DNA of 64,000 nucleotides from Cubamyces lactineus (taxonomy: Eukaryota; Basidiomycota; Agaricomycetes; Polyporales; Polyporaceae), in assembly GCA_022376465.1 (NCBI GenBank), contig JACDTU010000009.1, forward strand, positions 1,178,001 to 1,242,000, written 5' to 3'. The first letter of the stretch is position 1, and every line of letters starts with the position of its first letter. Below the pieces are notes generated by a model. That model was not told where the DNA came from and did no database searches. It saw nothing but the letters and a program-made list of their open reading frames with translations. Positions 12,504 through 24,327 of this stretch are shown piece after piece. Made by a program: the position numbers and the translations under genes.

Positions 12504-12728
12504 GTTACGAGACCCGGTCAAGAGCACGTTGACCGGATGTGTGGTTAGCCTCGGCCTGGAGGTGAGTGGATGGTCGAACGAACTTGAAGACACGGAGGAC
12601 GTGTGGCCAAACATGGCCGCCGCAGGCGCGTCGCGTCGCTTATGTAAACCTGTGCTACATTTAGCGCTCTGGATACAAAGTTACTTCATCTTTCGTGAGC
12701 ACCTGAACAGATCTCTCAGCAAGAAACA
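12504..12728. promoter_or_regulatory. Short shared promoter between SPT20 (-) and HGH1 (+)
   Basis: Only 225 bp separate the two start codons, or 114 bp if Spt20 starts at 12614. Both transcription starts must lie here. I see no TATA box. Confidence 0.5.
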
Positions 12729-14404
12729 ATGTCGGACGCCGCTCAACTGAAAGAGGTGGGCTAACGAGGCAATCGAAGGTGATATAGAGACTCATGTTTA
12801 CGTTGCAGCTCACGCCGTTCTTGCGGGACAAGAACCCGCAGGTGAGGCAAATCGCCCTTGCGAATCTTCTCGGTCAGACGCCCAAGGGTTCGCCACATCG
12901 AGATCTCTTCTACGCCGGCCTGCGTGGAGGTGGCCTCCAACAAACCCAAGAAAACGATGTCATCCGCGATATTAAGATCCTGTGCAGAGACCAATTGGCA
13001 TGTATTCTCAACGTTCGACTTATTTGAAGACTGACGGATTATTGCAGGCGACTGCCCACGATGCTTTCAGGGCTCTCGTAAATTTGTCCGATAACTCGCT
13101 CCTTGTACCATCGCTATCCGAGCCCCAGTTCTTGAAGTTTGTTGTGTCCTATGTATTGGTAGGAAGCGTCTATTACCGGTTCATGAGCTTTCTCTGCTGA
13201 CACTTGTGCTCCATAGAACCCTCAGGCAATCCTGGCCGATCTGGCCTCGATGCTTCTATCAAATTTAAGCGCGGCGTCCAGCGTGTGCACGGCTCTGCTC
13301 TCATTGAAGGTGCCGATCCTTCCGGATGACAGGTCACCTATGAAATGGTTCCCCGTCGACTCGCGGTGTGGAACTTGTCCCGCGCCTGTCCCATATCCTT
13401 CGGGGGAGCCGAAAGAAGTGCTGGCCCTTCCTTTGCTTATCGATGCCTTCGTGAAGGCTGCGCCTGGCGTTGAGAACCAGGATCTCGCTAAGCGTACCCA
13501 CAAGGGAGAACTCCATTTTCTGTCAAGCGTCTTTGCAAACCTCAGCACGGTCGGTCCCCTGCCTTTATTCAAACTCTCGTTCCTCTTCTGACAGAACCAT
13601 AGGTCCCTGCGGGTCGCATGTTCTTCTTGACGCCCAGATCGTCCGATCCGTTTGGCGATGATGTCGACATGGAGTACCCACTATCCAAACTTCTTGCCTT
13701 CACCGAGCACAAGGACACGATCAGGCGCGGAGGTGTTGCATCTACTATCAAGTATGTTGGCACATTCGGCGTCCTCAGCGCACAAACTGACAAACATGTA
13801 GAAACTGCGTGTTCCATACGCCTGCACACCGCGCCCTCCTCGCAACTGAGGACGAAAAGGTCACTGTCCCGCCATCGACAGTGGCAGCGTCCGGAATAGA
13901 TATCCTGCCCTACGTTCTCCTTCCCCTAGCAGGCCCCGAAGAGTTCGATCTTGAGGTATGCTATACATGTTTTGGCTCCATCCCGCTATGTACTCAATTG
14001 GGATGATAGGACCAGGAGCTCCTCCCTGCCGCCTTGCAATTCCTCCCTCCGACCAAGAAGCGTGAACCTGACCCGGTCATTCGCTTGACGCACGTCGAGA
14101 CCTTGCTCTTGCTTTGCACGACGCGTTGGGGACGAGACTATCTCCGCACGCATGGCGTGTACGAGGTGATCCGTGCTCTGCACGAGAACGAGGAAGTAGA
14201 GAAGGTGTGTTGATGCATCGAGGGACAATCCACACGAGTCTCAAACACCCATCGACTATACAGATATCGGAGCACGTCGAGCGCCTCGTCAACCTCCTGA
14301 AGCGAGACGAGGGTCCCGACACGGCGAAGGACGGGGAGGACATCATCAATGCAGCAAAAGTCGAAGAGTCTGACGACGAGGACAGCAAGATAGAGGAGAT
14401 CTGA
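12729..14404 (+). CDS. HGH1: Hgh1/FAM203-type chaperone for elongation factor 2
   Basis: Exons 12729-12755, 12809-12997, 13048-13158, 13217-13549, 13603-13751, 13802-13955, 14010-14204 and 14264-14404 give 432 residues; yeast Hgh1 is 394. Diagnostic pieces are LTPFLRDKNPQVRQIALANL at the start, HDAFRALVNLSD, an ADLASMLLSNLS repeat, and the C-terminal VPAGRMFFLTP, THVETLLLLCTTRWGRDYLR and VYEVIRALHENE. The family is an ARM/HEAT-like solenoid that assists eEF2 folding with Hsp90 and TRiC in the cytosol. The C-terminus is acidic. The second intron (12998-13047) has a GC donor; a GT donor does not keep the conserved frame. Confidence 0.9.
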
Positions 14405-14645
14405 ATGTATCGTAAAGCCACCCTGTAGCTTGTACTCACCTTGTATCGTTACATGACATTGATCGGAGGCTGCGATTTCGCGAGCAGCTTTGCGTTGATC
14501 TCGAGACAATCTGCAATATGAAGATACTATATTACATCGATCGTTCTGTAGACATAGACATCGGTAAGATGACGTATTGTAGGATTATGAGGCTTCTACG
14601 GTGGACCAATGAAGAAAAATGGTAAGGTAGCGATGTACAAGCAAT

Positions 14646-17600
14646 TCAGTCCATAGTGTTGAAAGAAGGCGTGCGTGAGCTTGACGATCCATCGCTCAGT
14701 AGCCAGTCCCACTTATTCTCGTCTCCGTTCTTCCCAGAACGAGAAGCCGTCCGGCGGAGCTGAGTTCCCTTGGAAGACTGGCTAGGTTGAGCGGGAGGAG
14801 GGGGTACTTCATCGTCATCCGTCGAGCTCGGATCGTTAACGTCAGTCGCACGTAGATTGGGCAGCCATCCGTCCGCATGAGACGACTTCGTACCAGCGGC
14901 CGTTCTAACCGTTGACACGTCTAAGATGAGCAACACCTTTCTCATTGAGAGAAATCAAGAACGACTCACCGTTCTTGCCGACGCTGCTTCGCCATCTGCA
15001 GAGGCAATCTCGCCTGCGAGGCTTCACTCCGTTTCGAAGCTGCCGGCTCGGGGGAATCTGAACGAGAAGCCTTGTGTACAGGTCTAGGTCTGGGGCGAGG
15101 AGTTGCATCCAACGGGATACCTGTCTCACGCTCCGGTCCACCTTTCTCGGACACAGTGAGCGCAGATAGAGATGAAGGTGGCGAACGTCCTCCATCCTGT
15201 GGGTCAGACAGAGGAGGGGCATTCAACTGCGACGAAGAGGCCGTCTCCGAACGGCCGATCCCTCTGGGACGGGGCCTTGGCTTTGGACGAGGCGTCTTCC
15301 CATCAGCAGGACCGCCAGTGTCGCTCGGGGCATCGCTCTGTTCAGAGGCCAGCTCGCCCCGCGTTTTCCGCCGCGCTTTCGTAGCACCGGATCGCGAGGT
15401 CTCGGAGGCATCGCCAGTGTCGCTGCTGATCTCTATCGTCCTGCTCCTGGAGCACGCACGCGTCATCGGTGGTGGGTTGGACTTATCCGAGGAAGGAGGT
15501 TTGCGCTTGGCGATCGGACGTGGTTTGGGCTTCTTGCTTTGGGACGACGGTGGAGGACAGTCGGCATCCACGTCCATATCCGGCTCCATGTCTGTCTCTC
15601 GCTCTCGCTCATGGGCGCTGCGTGCCTCTTCCTCCTCCCGTCTCTCCTCTTCCTCGAGCTCTTTCCGCCTCGCCTTTGCGCGCTCCATGATGATCTTCTC
15701 ACCCGCAGTGAGGGCTGATTCATCGCCAATGCCCTTCCCGCCTTCACCTTCGTCCACAGGGAACATCGCCACGCCGTATTCGACACTATCTCTGAGGGTC
15801 TTGAGCGCATCGGATCGGGATAAATTGAGATCCTCCATGATGAGATTGAGCGCAGCTTCAGGGACGAGGACGTGTGCGATGAAATCCGCGGGAGTGAGAG
15901 GCAGCGCAGCGGCAGGGTCAAAAGATGCGGGCGGGAAGAGATCGCACAGCGTCTGGTGTATGATCACGTATCCAAGCTCGCCGTAACTACACAAATATTA
16001 GTCAACCGCATGACAGGGGGCAATCATGAGGACCCACTATCCAGGCTGCGACTTGTTGAAGTGCAGGAACTGCCCGCGGACTCCGGTGGTCTGGCGCGAA
16101 CCCTGCTGCTTCACGTTCTGCACGACCTCTTGCCAGAACTCGTTCTCCTTTCTCGGCCGATACCGAGCGCGTTCTTTGCCCTTCGCGGAGACCACGTCTT
16201 TCGATCCAGGCACGAAATCCTCGTCGATATCCTCGACTATCGCCTTCAGTTTACCCTGAAGACTCTCCACCCTCCCCTTCAGCTTTCCCCAGTCGATATC
16301 GGTTGGCCAACCTTTCCTGCGCGCTCTCGGGATCCAAACGCGCTCGAAACGGTGCCTCTGACATACTCCTACAAAGACCGTGGGCGGTGCGCGCAGTCCA
16401 AGCGGATTGGTAGGGCGGTCGTCAGGGTAAGAGCGACGGCGCGCGCCTGCGATGAGCGAACGAAGGTGCGGTGTGGGCTTTGGGGGAAGGGGTTCATCAC
16501 ACCAGGGGCACAGAGTAGCAGGGTCGATAGACGGATCCAGGAAGACTACAACGGTAGAATCTGAGATCACGACCGTACGCAAATATTTGGACCATGTACG
16601 TACTGTTATCGAGATCTGACCCGGAGTCGTCGCCATCTATTGCGAAGGAATCCAGTGCTCTGCAGTGAGTGATTAGTCATAAGCACTCTTGCCGAGAAGG
16701 CCGTGAACTACAGCAGTAAACGTACTTATCGGGAGAACTTCGTCGTGGTCGTTTCCGATACGTCTTGTCGTCATTCTCGACGTCGCTTCCAATATTGGAG
16801 CGCTTTGCTGGGGACGCTCGATGAAGACTTTCCAACAATTGAGTCTCCATTGGAAAAGGCCGTAACGACCGACTACCCGTATCGCTCTCTTCGTCCTCTG
16901 AAAGGACGACACGATGGCTCTTGGATTGACTTGAACGCGGAGGGGAAGATGCGCGATGAGTGACAGGAGATGAAAGCGGGGAAGGCATAGGGAAATCGCT
17001 CAAATGTTTCTTGACGGAAGAACGGTCGGATGCCCGTGGGGGAGGTGTTCTGTCGGCAAAGAGTGCACTTATCGGGTCGTCCTCAGCGCGCTGCTTGCCT
17101 TTCTCCTTTTGCGCGGACGTTTCCTTCGTTTCCTTCTCGGCCTTCGACTTCATAACGGGTTTTCCGCTAGGCTTGTTATTGTATGTACTAGCCTGGGGAG
17201 AGCTGATATCTTGTTCGTGGATGGAGTTGAGAACGTCCACAAGGGACTGAGAACGAGCAACGTGCTGTGCCTTCCCCTTGCTCGTTTTCTCCTGGCTTTG
17301 TGACGAACTAGGTTGCATGTCTGCAACCGTCCGCGATTTGACCACCTTTCCAGCAGCACCTTTGTACACTGGTCTCGGTGCAGGCCGCGATGGTCGAGGC
17401 GTCTTCTCAACCACTTCTGAATCTTCATCGCTATTATCCCAAGGCGGTAGATGCGCTTTGCGAGGGCGAGAGCGATCTTCATTGGGGCTACGCTCACGGA
17501 GAGGTCGCTTGTCTTCCCGTGTCGGGCGGTCAGTCTGGCGCTTGAGCTCTCTGGCCGAAGATGCAGAAGGCTTGGCAGAAGCAAGGGTAGACGATGACGA

Positions 17601-18110
17601 GCCAGAAGGAATAGATAGATCGTCGTTCCGAGTGTACATAGGGGTAGCCGCAGCGGAAGACGTTGCAGAGCTCTTCTTGGGAATCTTCATCTTCTTGAAG
17701 TCCAGAGGTCTGTAATCGGAGGCAGTCTGGTGATGGTCAATAGCGATGGGCAGAGGGTCCGCTGAGAGACGCAAGTCATCCAGTCGTCGTTGCTTCTTGG
17801 GTTTCGCAGGAGATTCAGAGCCTTGGCGAGAAGACGACGACAGGAAATCGAGCTCATCGTCGCTGAGATCTCCGGAGAGGTCTATGATGGTCTTCTTGCT
17901 AGACGATGCCTGCTTGCTACTAGAGCGCTTGCCACGAGGAGGCTGGGATGTACGAGATGTGCTCCTGCTGCGACTGCCAAAGTCGCTGCCAAAGTCTTCG
18001 AAAGGCACACCGACAGCCTGAGAAGGGCGCTGAGAAAGTCGCGTCGCCGGCGAAGCGTCCGAGTATAGCGTAACGCCCTTTGCGTTCATGTCCCGCGTAA
18101 TCGTCTCCAT
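14646..18110 (-). CDS. RTC4: Rtc4-like protein with a long disordered N-terminus and SUMO-interacting-like motif
   Basis: Exons in coding order 18110-16726, 16659-16604, 16560-16038, 15986-14970 and 14904-14646 give 1079 residues. Residues 1-460 are Ser/Lys/Arg-rich and disordered. Residues 74-79 (TIIDLS) followed by SDDELDFL look like a SUMO-interacting motif plus acidic patch. Then comes a zinc-knuckle-like LCPWCDEPLP with a downstream CQRHRFE. The Rtc4-like domain is clear: YYGELGYVIIHQTLCDLFP, then VLVPEAALNLIMEDLNLSR and DSVEYGVAMFP. The acidic/basic tail ends WDWLLSD. In yeast, RTC4 was named from a telomere-capping genetic screen; its biochemical role is unclear. It converges on HGH1 with 241 bp between the stop codons. 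Confidence 0.85.
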
Positions 18111-18526
18111 CGCGTGCAGCAAGAAAGGAACATATGTGGGCTGCGGGGGTGGGTATATGCGGTGACCACAGCTAGCGAGACAGAAAGGCCGAGCGGAGCA
18201 TAGAACAAGTCGCGTCCAGGCGACGCGAAAAAAGCGCCCATTCCGACGCGTCGAAGTCACAGTTACGTTGTCGCGCCAATACGGTCACAGAGCCGAGTCA
18301 CCTGGCGCTTCTGCTTGACTTAAAGCGGTCATGCTCCTGCGGAGGTTATGTTGAAACCGGACAAGCTCGGGCAGAAGCGACTAACATGGTAGGTTTGCTG
18401 CACTTGTACAATGACTATTACTGACTGCTACCAATGACAACAGCTATTGAGTAGTACCTGAAACGCAGTCACAAACTTGCTGAAACTCAAGCAATAACTG
18501 AAGAACCGTTGACGTCACAAGCAGGT
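18111..18526. other. Divergent intergenic region, RTC4 (-) / F-box gene (+)
   Basis: 416 bp separate the two start codons. It should carry both promoters. No TATA box or repeat is evident. Confidence 0.4.
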
Positions 18527-20603
18527 ATGGCTGCTGCATATCAAGTTGCGGATGGGCACGAGGACAGTCGACAATTGCGGAGTCTGCTCGTATTACCGGA
18601 CGAGATACTCCTTCAAATTGTTTACGACATCCATGATATACCCAACATTGCCGCTCTTGGACAGGGACGCTTAGGAGTATACCGTATGTCATATAGGCGG
18701 CTATTAACACCAATCCCCACAGGCATGTCAACGGCTGCACTCACTCATTCAAGATCGGTCCGTCTGGCTTCAAATGCTTTCACGGGAAGCACGAAGGCTA
18801 CCGCTACCTAGATACCTGGAAGGTCGCGCAGGATGGGCGAACCTATCATCCGCACAACTCATGACCATTGTCCGCCGACTCCGTGACGTTGGTCGCACCT
18901 GGCTGTCCCCGCGCACGCACTACTTCGTTCCGGGACACCGTCAATCTTGCGCGCTGGACCCGATCTTGGACAACGACGACGGCGCACGCTCCATATACTC
19001 GATCGAGATTCTCCTTGACAGATGGCTGCTCTGTATCTACCACGAGAAGCTGGTCGAGATCTGGGACCTCGACTCCGTTCTGCACGACCCTAACAAACCG
19101 ATCCTCTGCACCAGTCAGAATATTAGCGGACACGGGTCCTTCTCGTCAGCCATCACACACCTGGACGAGAAGTCCAACCTTCTCACCATTGCCGTGTCAT
19201 GGTAAGCCTGTATCTGCTAATTCCGGAGCTACCAGCTAGTTTCTCACCAGTCCTACAGCCACGAACTCTGTCAGGTGCTACAAGTCCAACTACGACCGTC
19301 TTCGGCCTTTTGCACCGTTGATGACTCCGACGATATTGACGATGTGTCCTTTGATACCATCGCTGTGGTCCCCATCGCATCACCAGTATTATGCTTACGG
19401 GCGGTAGACCCAAGCCAGTCGCTCCTCTTGCTCAGCCTTCCGTCGTCCTTCCATCTCCTGAACTGGTCTACGAGGCAGCGGACTGTGGTCCATATGGTCT
19501 CCGAGGAAGAGGAAGAGCTAGTACGTGAACTTGTTCGTGCCTTGTCGCATGGAGCCGAGGATTGACCAGAGAATCACAGTGGAATGGCGTCGTGGGAGCG
19601 ACGTTTCTCACCTCGAGACACATTCTGGTCCTCAAGGCACACTCTATCGAAGTCTGCACCCTTCTTGATCTCGATGACCCGCGCCATTCAGAAGCACCCA
19701 CCGGACCACGAACTGGCAAAACCGCCGACTATATAACGTACTTGACGAACCCGTCAGAGAGACACATGTGTGCCATCGTTCACTCCCACTACCTCCCCAG
19801 CACCACCTTCCGCGGGGCCTCCTTCGCTCGTCCAACCCTGCACTCAGCTATACGATACCCTGACACTAGCTGGTCCCATCTAGAGCCTACCAAAGTGTCT
19901 ACGTCTTTCCTCGCATTCGATGTGCTCCGTGGCCTATTTCACTTCTCCGTGTCTGTTACATTGCCTCCCGCCTACGCTGAGCCACAAACATCGCGCGAAG
20001 CACCCATACCAATCGACGTTCACATTAGCCTCCTCTCGTCGCATAACATGGCTGTCCCAATCTCGTCTTATCCTCCCCATACCGACGGCACGTCAACGCC
20101 ATCTGTGGCTGTCGGGACTCTCTCACGAAGTGGGTTCTCTCATGGTACACGCGGATTCGTATCTTCCTGTGCGCTGGGACCAACAGGGCGACGCGGAGTA
20201 TGGGTCGAGCGCAGACGCGGTGCCGTTCGACGTGTTGTGTATTGCTTCGATGCGACTGTATTAACACCTAATCAAACCGAAGACACGCTTGGCGTCGACG
20301 ACACCGCGACCGTAATAGAGTCCACAGAAGAACCGCTATCAGTCGTCGAGAGCACGAGCGGCCTGGTCGAACGCGCGCGGGCGATCAACGGGCACGAAGT
20401 GTACGAAGTGAACTCTTATGACCTGCGCGGTGAGTCCATTCACAGCCCCTCGCAACCGCTCGGCATACACTCCGAGTACTCATTGGGCCTATGCGTCAGA
20501 CGATATTACACACATTGCGTTTGCGGAGGCGACAGGACTCATCGCACTGGGGACGCGCAAAGGGGACATTCGGGTGCTCGGCCGAGGTGTGACCGCGGAG
20601 TAA
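18527..20603 (+). CDS. F-box domain protein
   Basis: Exons 18527-18676, 18723-19201, 19259-19520, 19580-20429 and 20500-20603 give 614 residues. The F-box is near the N-terminus: LLVLPDEILLQIVYDIHDIP, IAALGQ, then CQRLHSLIQDRSVWLQML after the first intron. This is the usual substrate-adaptor start for SCF ubiquitin ligases. The remainder contains beta-rich segments that could form a propeller (for example WLLCIYHEKLVEIWDLDSVL, and ITHIAFAEATGLIALGTRKG at the end), but no clear WD repeats. The substrate is unknown. The acceptor of exon 3 and the weak donor of exon 1 (GTATAC) were chosen because only they keep frame. An overlapping frame that runs to 20962 is read-through past the last intron. 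Confidence 0.75.
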
Positions 20604-21048
20604 GCGCCCTGACCTCACTGGAGGCAGCTGGTGGTGCGCTCGCACTTATTCGGACGGTGTGCCTTGTTTGTCCCTCTTCTCGAAATGGAAATTCGGTTCT
20701 CACCGCCGATGGTGCCCTCTCGAGTCGAAGGATCATCCACTTGGAACCCGAAGTGGGTCCTGCTACCGAGCGGCAGCAGGCAGCGATTCTTCGAACTAGA
20801 TGCAATACACTCGGCCGAGCGATGGTGACGCGTCTCGACGGCACATACTCCATCCCCTCTCTGCGCTGTGAGACGTGCAATGGTCGCTTGATACTACCTG
20901 ATGCTAGACAGCAACGCGAGGATCGTCATCGGATGAGTGGGAGAACCCCGCACGCAGTATAAAAAGTGGCCCCGTTCTCAGAACTTGCCTCAATCACCAG
21001 CGAACTCTCCCCGTCGCACTTTCGATTGCAACTTCCAACCACAAAACC
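20604..21048. other. Intergenic region with the promoter of the first dienelactone hydrolase
   Basis: 445 bp holding the 3' end of the F-box transcript and the TATA promoter of the hydrolase gene. Nothing else is seen. Confidence 0.5.
20958..20965 (+). promoter_or_regulatory. TATA box (TATAAAAA) of the dienelactone hydrolase gene
   Basis: A perfect TATA element lies 84 bp before the ATG at 21049, which fits a start about 30 bp downstream and a 50-60 nt leader. TATA promoters in this window are confined to inducible-type genes. Confidence 0.75.
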
Positions 21049-22125
21049 ATGAGCTGCGCAGACTGTATCAAAGGTACAGACTCGTCTGCGGTGGCATTGT
21101 ATCGAACTCGACCTATTTACTGATACGACTATCCCAGGTATACGCCACGACGGTGTGCCCGAAGGTATGTGCTATAGCTCTACGATCCACTCAGTGATTT
21201 AACATTCACTGACGTTTTGGTGACCCTCTAGGCAAGATTGAGAAGATCGGTGGTTTCGAGTGCTACGTCGCCACGCCGTCGGGCGAGTACCCCAAGGACA
21301 AGGTCGTTCTCTACCTCACTGATGTGTTCGGCCTCCCCCTCGTGAACAACAAGGTGTGTTCACTTGATGCGCTGTGTACCACCCCCATTTGACCTCGTCT
21401 CTCGACCACCCCGATAGCTCCTTGTCGACGACTTTGCGAGGAACGGCTTCCGCACGATCATGCCGGACCTCTTCAACGGCGAGCCCGCCCCCGTGGACGC
21501 CATGAACCGCAAGGACTACGACATCGTTGCCTGGCTCGGACGGCACGGCCCCGAGACCTGGCAGCCCATTGTCGACGGCGTCGTCGCCGCCCTCCAGGCG
21601 GAGGGCGTTACTTGGATTGCGACCACCGGCTACTGCTTCGGTGCCAAGCCCGCGTGGTACCTCGCTCTGAAGGGCTCCAGCAAGGTCACAGTCGTCACGC
21701 ACCCGTCGCTCCTCCGCATCCCCGAGGATCTCGAGGTACGTATATCTACAATAGCAATGTACAAGGCCTAGAAAGCTGAGAAGATCATCGAACTCTAGGC
21801 TTACCGGGACGGCACGAAGGCCCCGCTGCTCATCAACAGCTGCGAGATTGACCAGCAGTTCCCCCCAGAGGCGCAGGCGAAGGCCGACGAGGTCCTCGGC
21901 GGCGGCAAGTTCGCGCCCGGGTACGAGCGGATATACTGGGACGGGTGCACCCACGGTTTCGCGGTCCGCGGAGATATCGTGAGTCGACTCTGCCATAACA
22001 CACTCGGAAGCCGATGACTGATCCATATGTACTGCGTGCTGCAGAGCAACCCGAAGGTCAAGGCAGGCAAGGAGGGCGCGTTCGAGGCGACGGTCAAGTT
22101 CTTCAACAAGCACAAGGATCTCTAA
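21049..22125 (+). CDS. Dienelactone hydrolase family protein, copy 1
   Basis: Exons 21049-21073, 21138-21164, 21232-21353, 21418-21735, 21799-21978 and 22045-22125 give 250 residues, the usual fungal length. It is an alpha/beta hydrolase (DLH family). The catalytic triad is Cys131 in TTGYCFGAKP, Asp182 in SCEIDQQFP and His216 in CTHGFAVRG. The N-terminus MSCADCIKG and KFFNKHKDL at the end are typical of small cytosolic members. Family enzymes hydrolyse lactones such as dienelactone in chlorocatechol breakdown, but most fungal copies have no proven substrate. The closest relative in the window is the inverted copy at 26454-27544, with the same length and intron positions. The promoter has a strong TATA box. 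Confidence 0.93.
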
Positions 22126-22274
22126 GATGTGACAGCTGGATGTATTCTTCGTTGCCTGAGAGTGTAAATTCGTAGAAGATGAATGTATGCATGCGCTATG
22201 CCGTGGAACGAAGAACCTTGTTCTTTCGGAAGCGATCGGGAGTGACGATGTACAACGAGGTGTGTATGTTGTTC

Positions 22275-22607
22275 TTACTTCCATTGTGCGACGAGGTATT
22301 GGCTACCCGTGTCCGGATCCACCACATATACTCGGATTTTGCAACGATCTCGTATCCCGCTCCCCTTGTTCCACTCGAGGAAGTTCAGCATTTGAGAGCC
22401 GTCGGTCTGTATGCTGTTCGCCCTGCGTACTCCAAGGTCGGTGTTGTCGACCATTATGCGATACGAGTACTCTTTGTCGGTGAGCACGTATGGGAAGCTG
22501 ACACTCTCGATGATGGTATCTGGCGTTCCTCTGCCCCATCGCGGAGTGTAGTCGAAGTGTACCTTGCGCAGGGCAGAGGCGAGGTGGAGAAGGAGGGCGC
22601 TGTACAT
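22275..22607 (-). CDS. Small uncharacterised protein, possibly the 3' part of a longer gene
   Basis: A 110-residue frame starts at MYSALLLHLASALRKVHFDY and includes SVSFPYVLTDKEYSYRIMVD and CKIRVYVVDPDTG near the end. It alternates polar and hydrophobic residues like a beta-sandwich. The same frame stays open upstream to about 22716 with plausible coding sequence (ELFRDIDPNIRTRLDTPI) but has no ATG, and the acceptor-like CTCAG|GTACG at about 22719 hints at a missing 5' exon. A TATA-like ATATTTATA lies near 22790. I do not recognise the family. It converges with the dienelactone hydrolase gene and lies downstream of TPT1. It may be a real gene with an unresolved first exon or a decayed one. 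Confidence 0.45.
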   Translation of the reverse strand: MYSALLLHLASALRKVHFDYTPRWGRGTPDTIIESVSFPYVLTDKEYSYRIMVDNTDLGVRRANSIQTDGSQMLNFLEWNKGSGIRDRCKIRVYVVDPDTGSQYLVAQWK

Positions 22608-23150
22608 TCCCGACTTTGGCAGTATGGGCGTGTCCAGGCGCGTACGAATGTTTGGGTCAATATCTCTGAACAGCTCCGAGTTGAGCGTACTGTTAGAGGA
22701 GCACCTGCTGCGAGAATACCGAACATTCGTACCTGAGCGCAGGGGAAGAGTCGTTGTGTGCGAGAGTCAGTAAAGCATATAAATATGCGGCATCTCGCTC
22801 GTGCCTGCATGGAAGGTTGTCGGGACCAGTACTCTAGAGTGCCTCGGGCACCTGATGACTACTTGAAAGAGCCTTCAAGGCTGTCATTTAAGACAAATAG
22901 ACGCCTCGATACCGGTACTCTTTCAAAGTAAAGAAGCATCCTCCAAATGGGAGCTCAAGGGTCCCGAACCGCTCTCTCGCCGCCGTATCCCGTACAGCTG
23001 TAGGACACTGAGGTAGAAGTGCTTGTATATGGCTTCCAAAGGGTCTATTGACATCCTGCCCTGGCCAAATCGGTAAGTGCGTAGCTCGAATAGCTAACGG
23101 TCCCCGGGGCACCCGAGCCGGAATTCTGTGTTTCCCGACAGATCCTGCGC
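22608..23150. other. Gap between the unknown small gene and TPT1
   Basis: Besides the possible upstream extension of the small gene (to about 22716) and its TATA-like element, I see only the expected 3' flank of TPT1. Confidence 0.35.
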
Positions 23151-24327
23151 TTACAAGGTGGTATTCTCCATCTTCTTCTCCAAGGCTTGTACTCCCACGG
23201 CTATCGCTGTCGACGTCGACGCCTGCACGGCCTCCTCCTGCTTTGAAGGCCCGACGCCAACGCTCGCCGTGTTTGGGCTGGGCCCTGGTGCACTTGCTGC
23301 GACGGAGTGCTGCGCAGGTGGATCCTGCAGAGAAGTTCGCGGACCATCCCATCCTTGCAGCGGCTTGCCGTCAGCGGTCTCTACCCGGGAGAAGAACCGC
23401 GGGTGCAAGAATCCGCGTTCGTCACCGTCGGTAAGTACAACACCATTGGCAGATATATAGAACTTGATGCCGGCGTCGAGGGCCTTCTGTACGTCTACGA
23501 AAATAAGGATTTGAGAGGAACTGCGCATGCCTACGCAATGTTCAGCAAAATCCGCAGACCTGGTTTCAACACATAGTCTTACCGCTTATGACACCAGAAC
23601 CCGCCACGCCCTGAGCGAGGTGGATGTGGTTGCGAGACATTTTACTGAGGCCTTGCTCCTCTGGGGAAGTTTGGTTCAGTTACGGCACAATATCATGTTG
23701 AAAGCAACGTACTGATGCTTTCCCAGGCGCGTTTATTCGTCCCGTGTACTGCTATGCCGGTTGGGATGTCCGACACGGACTTGATGGGCTCGTAGTCCAG
23801 AACTACGCTCTGGTATCCCACATATTGAGCTTGTATCACTGCACTACAGCGGCCATCGTGACTGACCTTCAACGAGTGTCCTTGGTTGGCTCGGATCCAC
23901 CACACCTCTTCCCCAGTTTGGGGGTCGGCCTCGAGCACAAGGCTGTAGCGGCTCTTCGCGTCGTTCTTTACGATCTCTTGCAAAGCGTCGAAGGTCAATT
24001 CACGCAGCTTCGGCCGCTGCAGCTACTTCACAGATATCAGCGGCTTTGCGTGCGTCGGTTTCATGCCATGCATACAAGATCATTCACTCGGACATATCCA
24101 TCAGGACGCATAGCAAGCCCCTCGGACTGCGAGCCGTGGCGGAGGATCCAGGAGAGCGTCTTCGAGATACGGACTTCATGAGAGTCCTTCGGGAGGCCCC
24201 TCAGCTTTGCGGAGCCTCCCCTGCCGCCGCTTCCCCTACCCCTCCCAGATGAACCTCCTCTACGCGCATTTTGCTTTTCATCGCTATTCCTCTGACCTTG
24301 GGACTGTGGCGAATCATTGGCGGACAT
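23151..24327 (-). CDS. TPT1: tRNA 2'-phosphotransferase
   Basis: Exons in coding order 24327-24076, 24022-23867, 23809-23713, 23660-23583 and 23530-23151 give 320 residues. It transfers the 2'-phosphate left at the splice junction of intron-containing tRNAs to NAD. Family motifs in order: SKTLSWILRHG, MRPDGYVRVNDLL, LTFDALQEIVKN, WWIRANQGHSL, VHGTNKRAWESI, GLSKMSRNHIHLA and FYISANGVVLTDG. The N-terminus carries a Gly/Arg-rich run (RRGG, GRGRGSGGRGG) that may bind RNA. The C-terminal 70 residues are Ala/Ser/Pro-rich and not part of the core. All junctions keep the family frame; the exon 2 acceptor is a TAG and exon 5 uses GTAG. It is divergent from the MRP20 gene. The intron-bearing tRNA genes nearby are its kind of substrate. 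Confidence 0.93.

Noticed and set aside
15072..15986. 304-codon frame on the plus strand
   Set aside because: Antisense of RTC4 exon 4, whose protein matches the Rtc4-like domain.
20430..20962. Continuation of the F-box gene frame past 20429
   Set aside because: The frame crosses a GTGAGT donor, and the spliced end (DDITHIAF onward) is a far better protein than the Arg/Thr-rich read-through.
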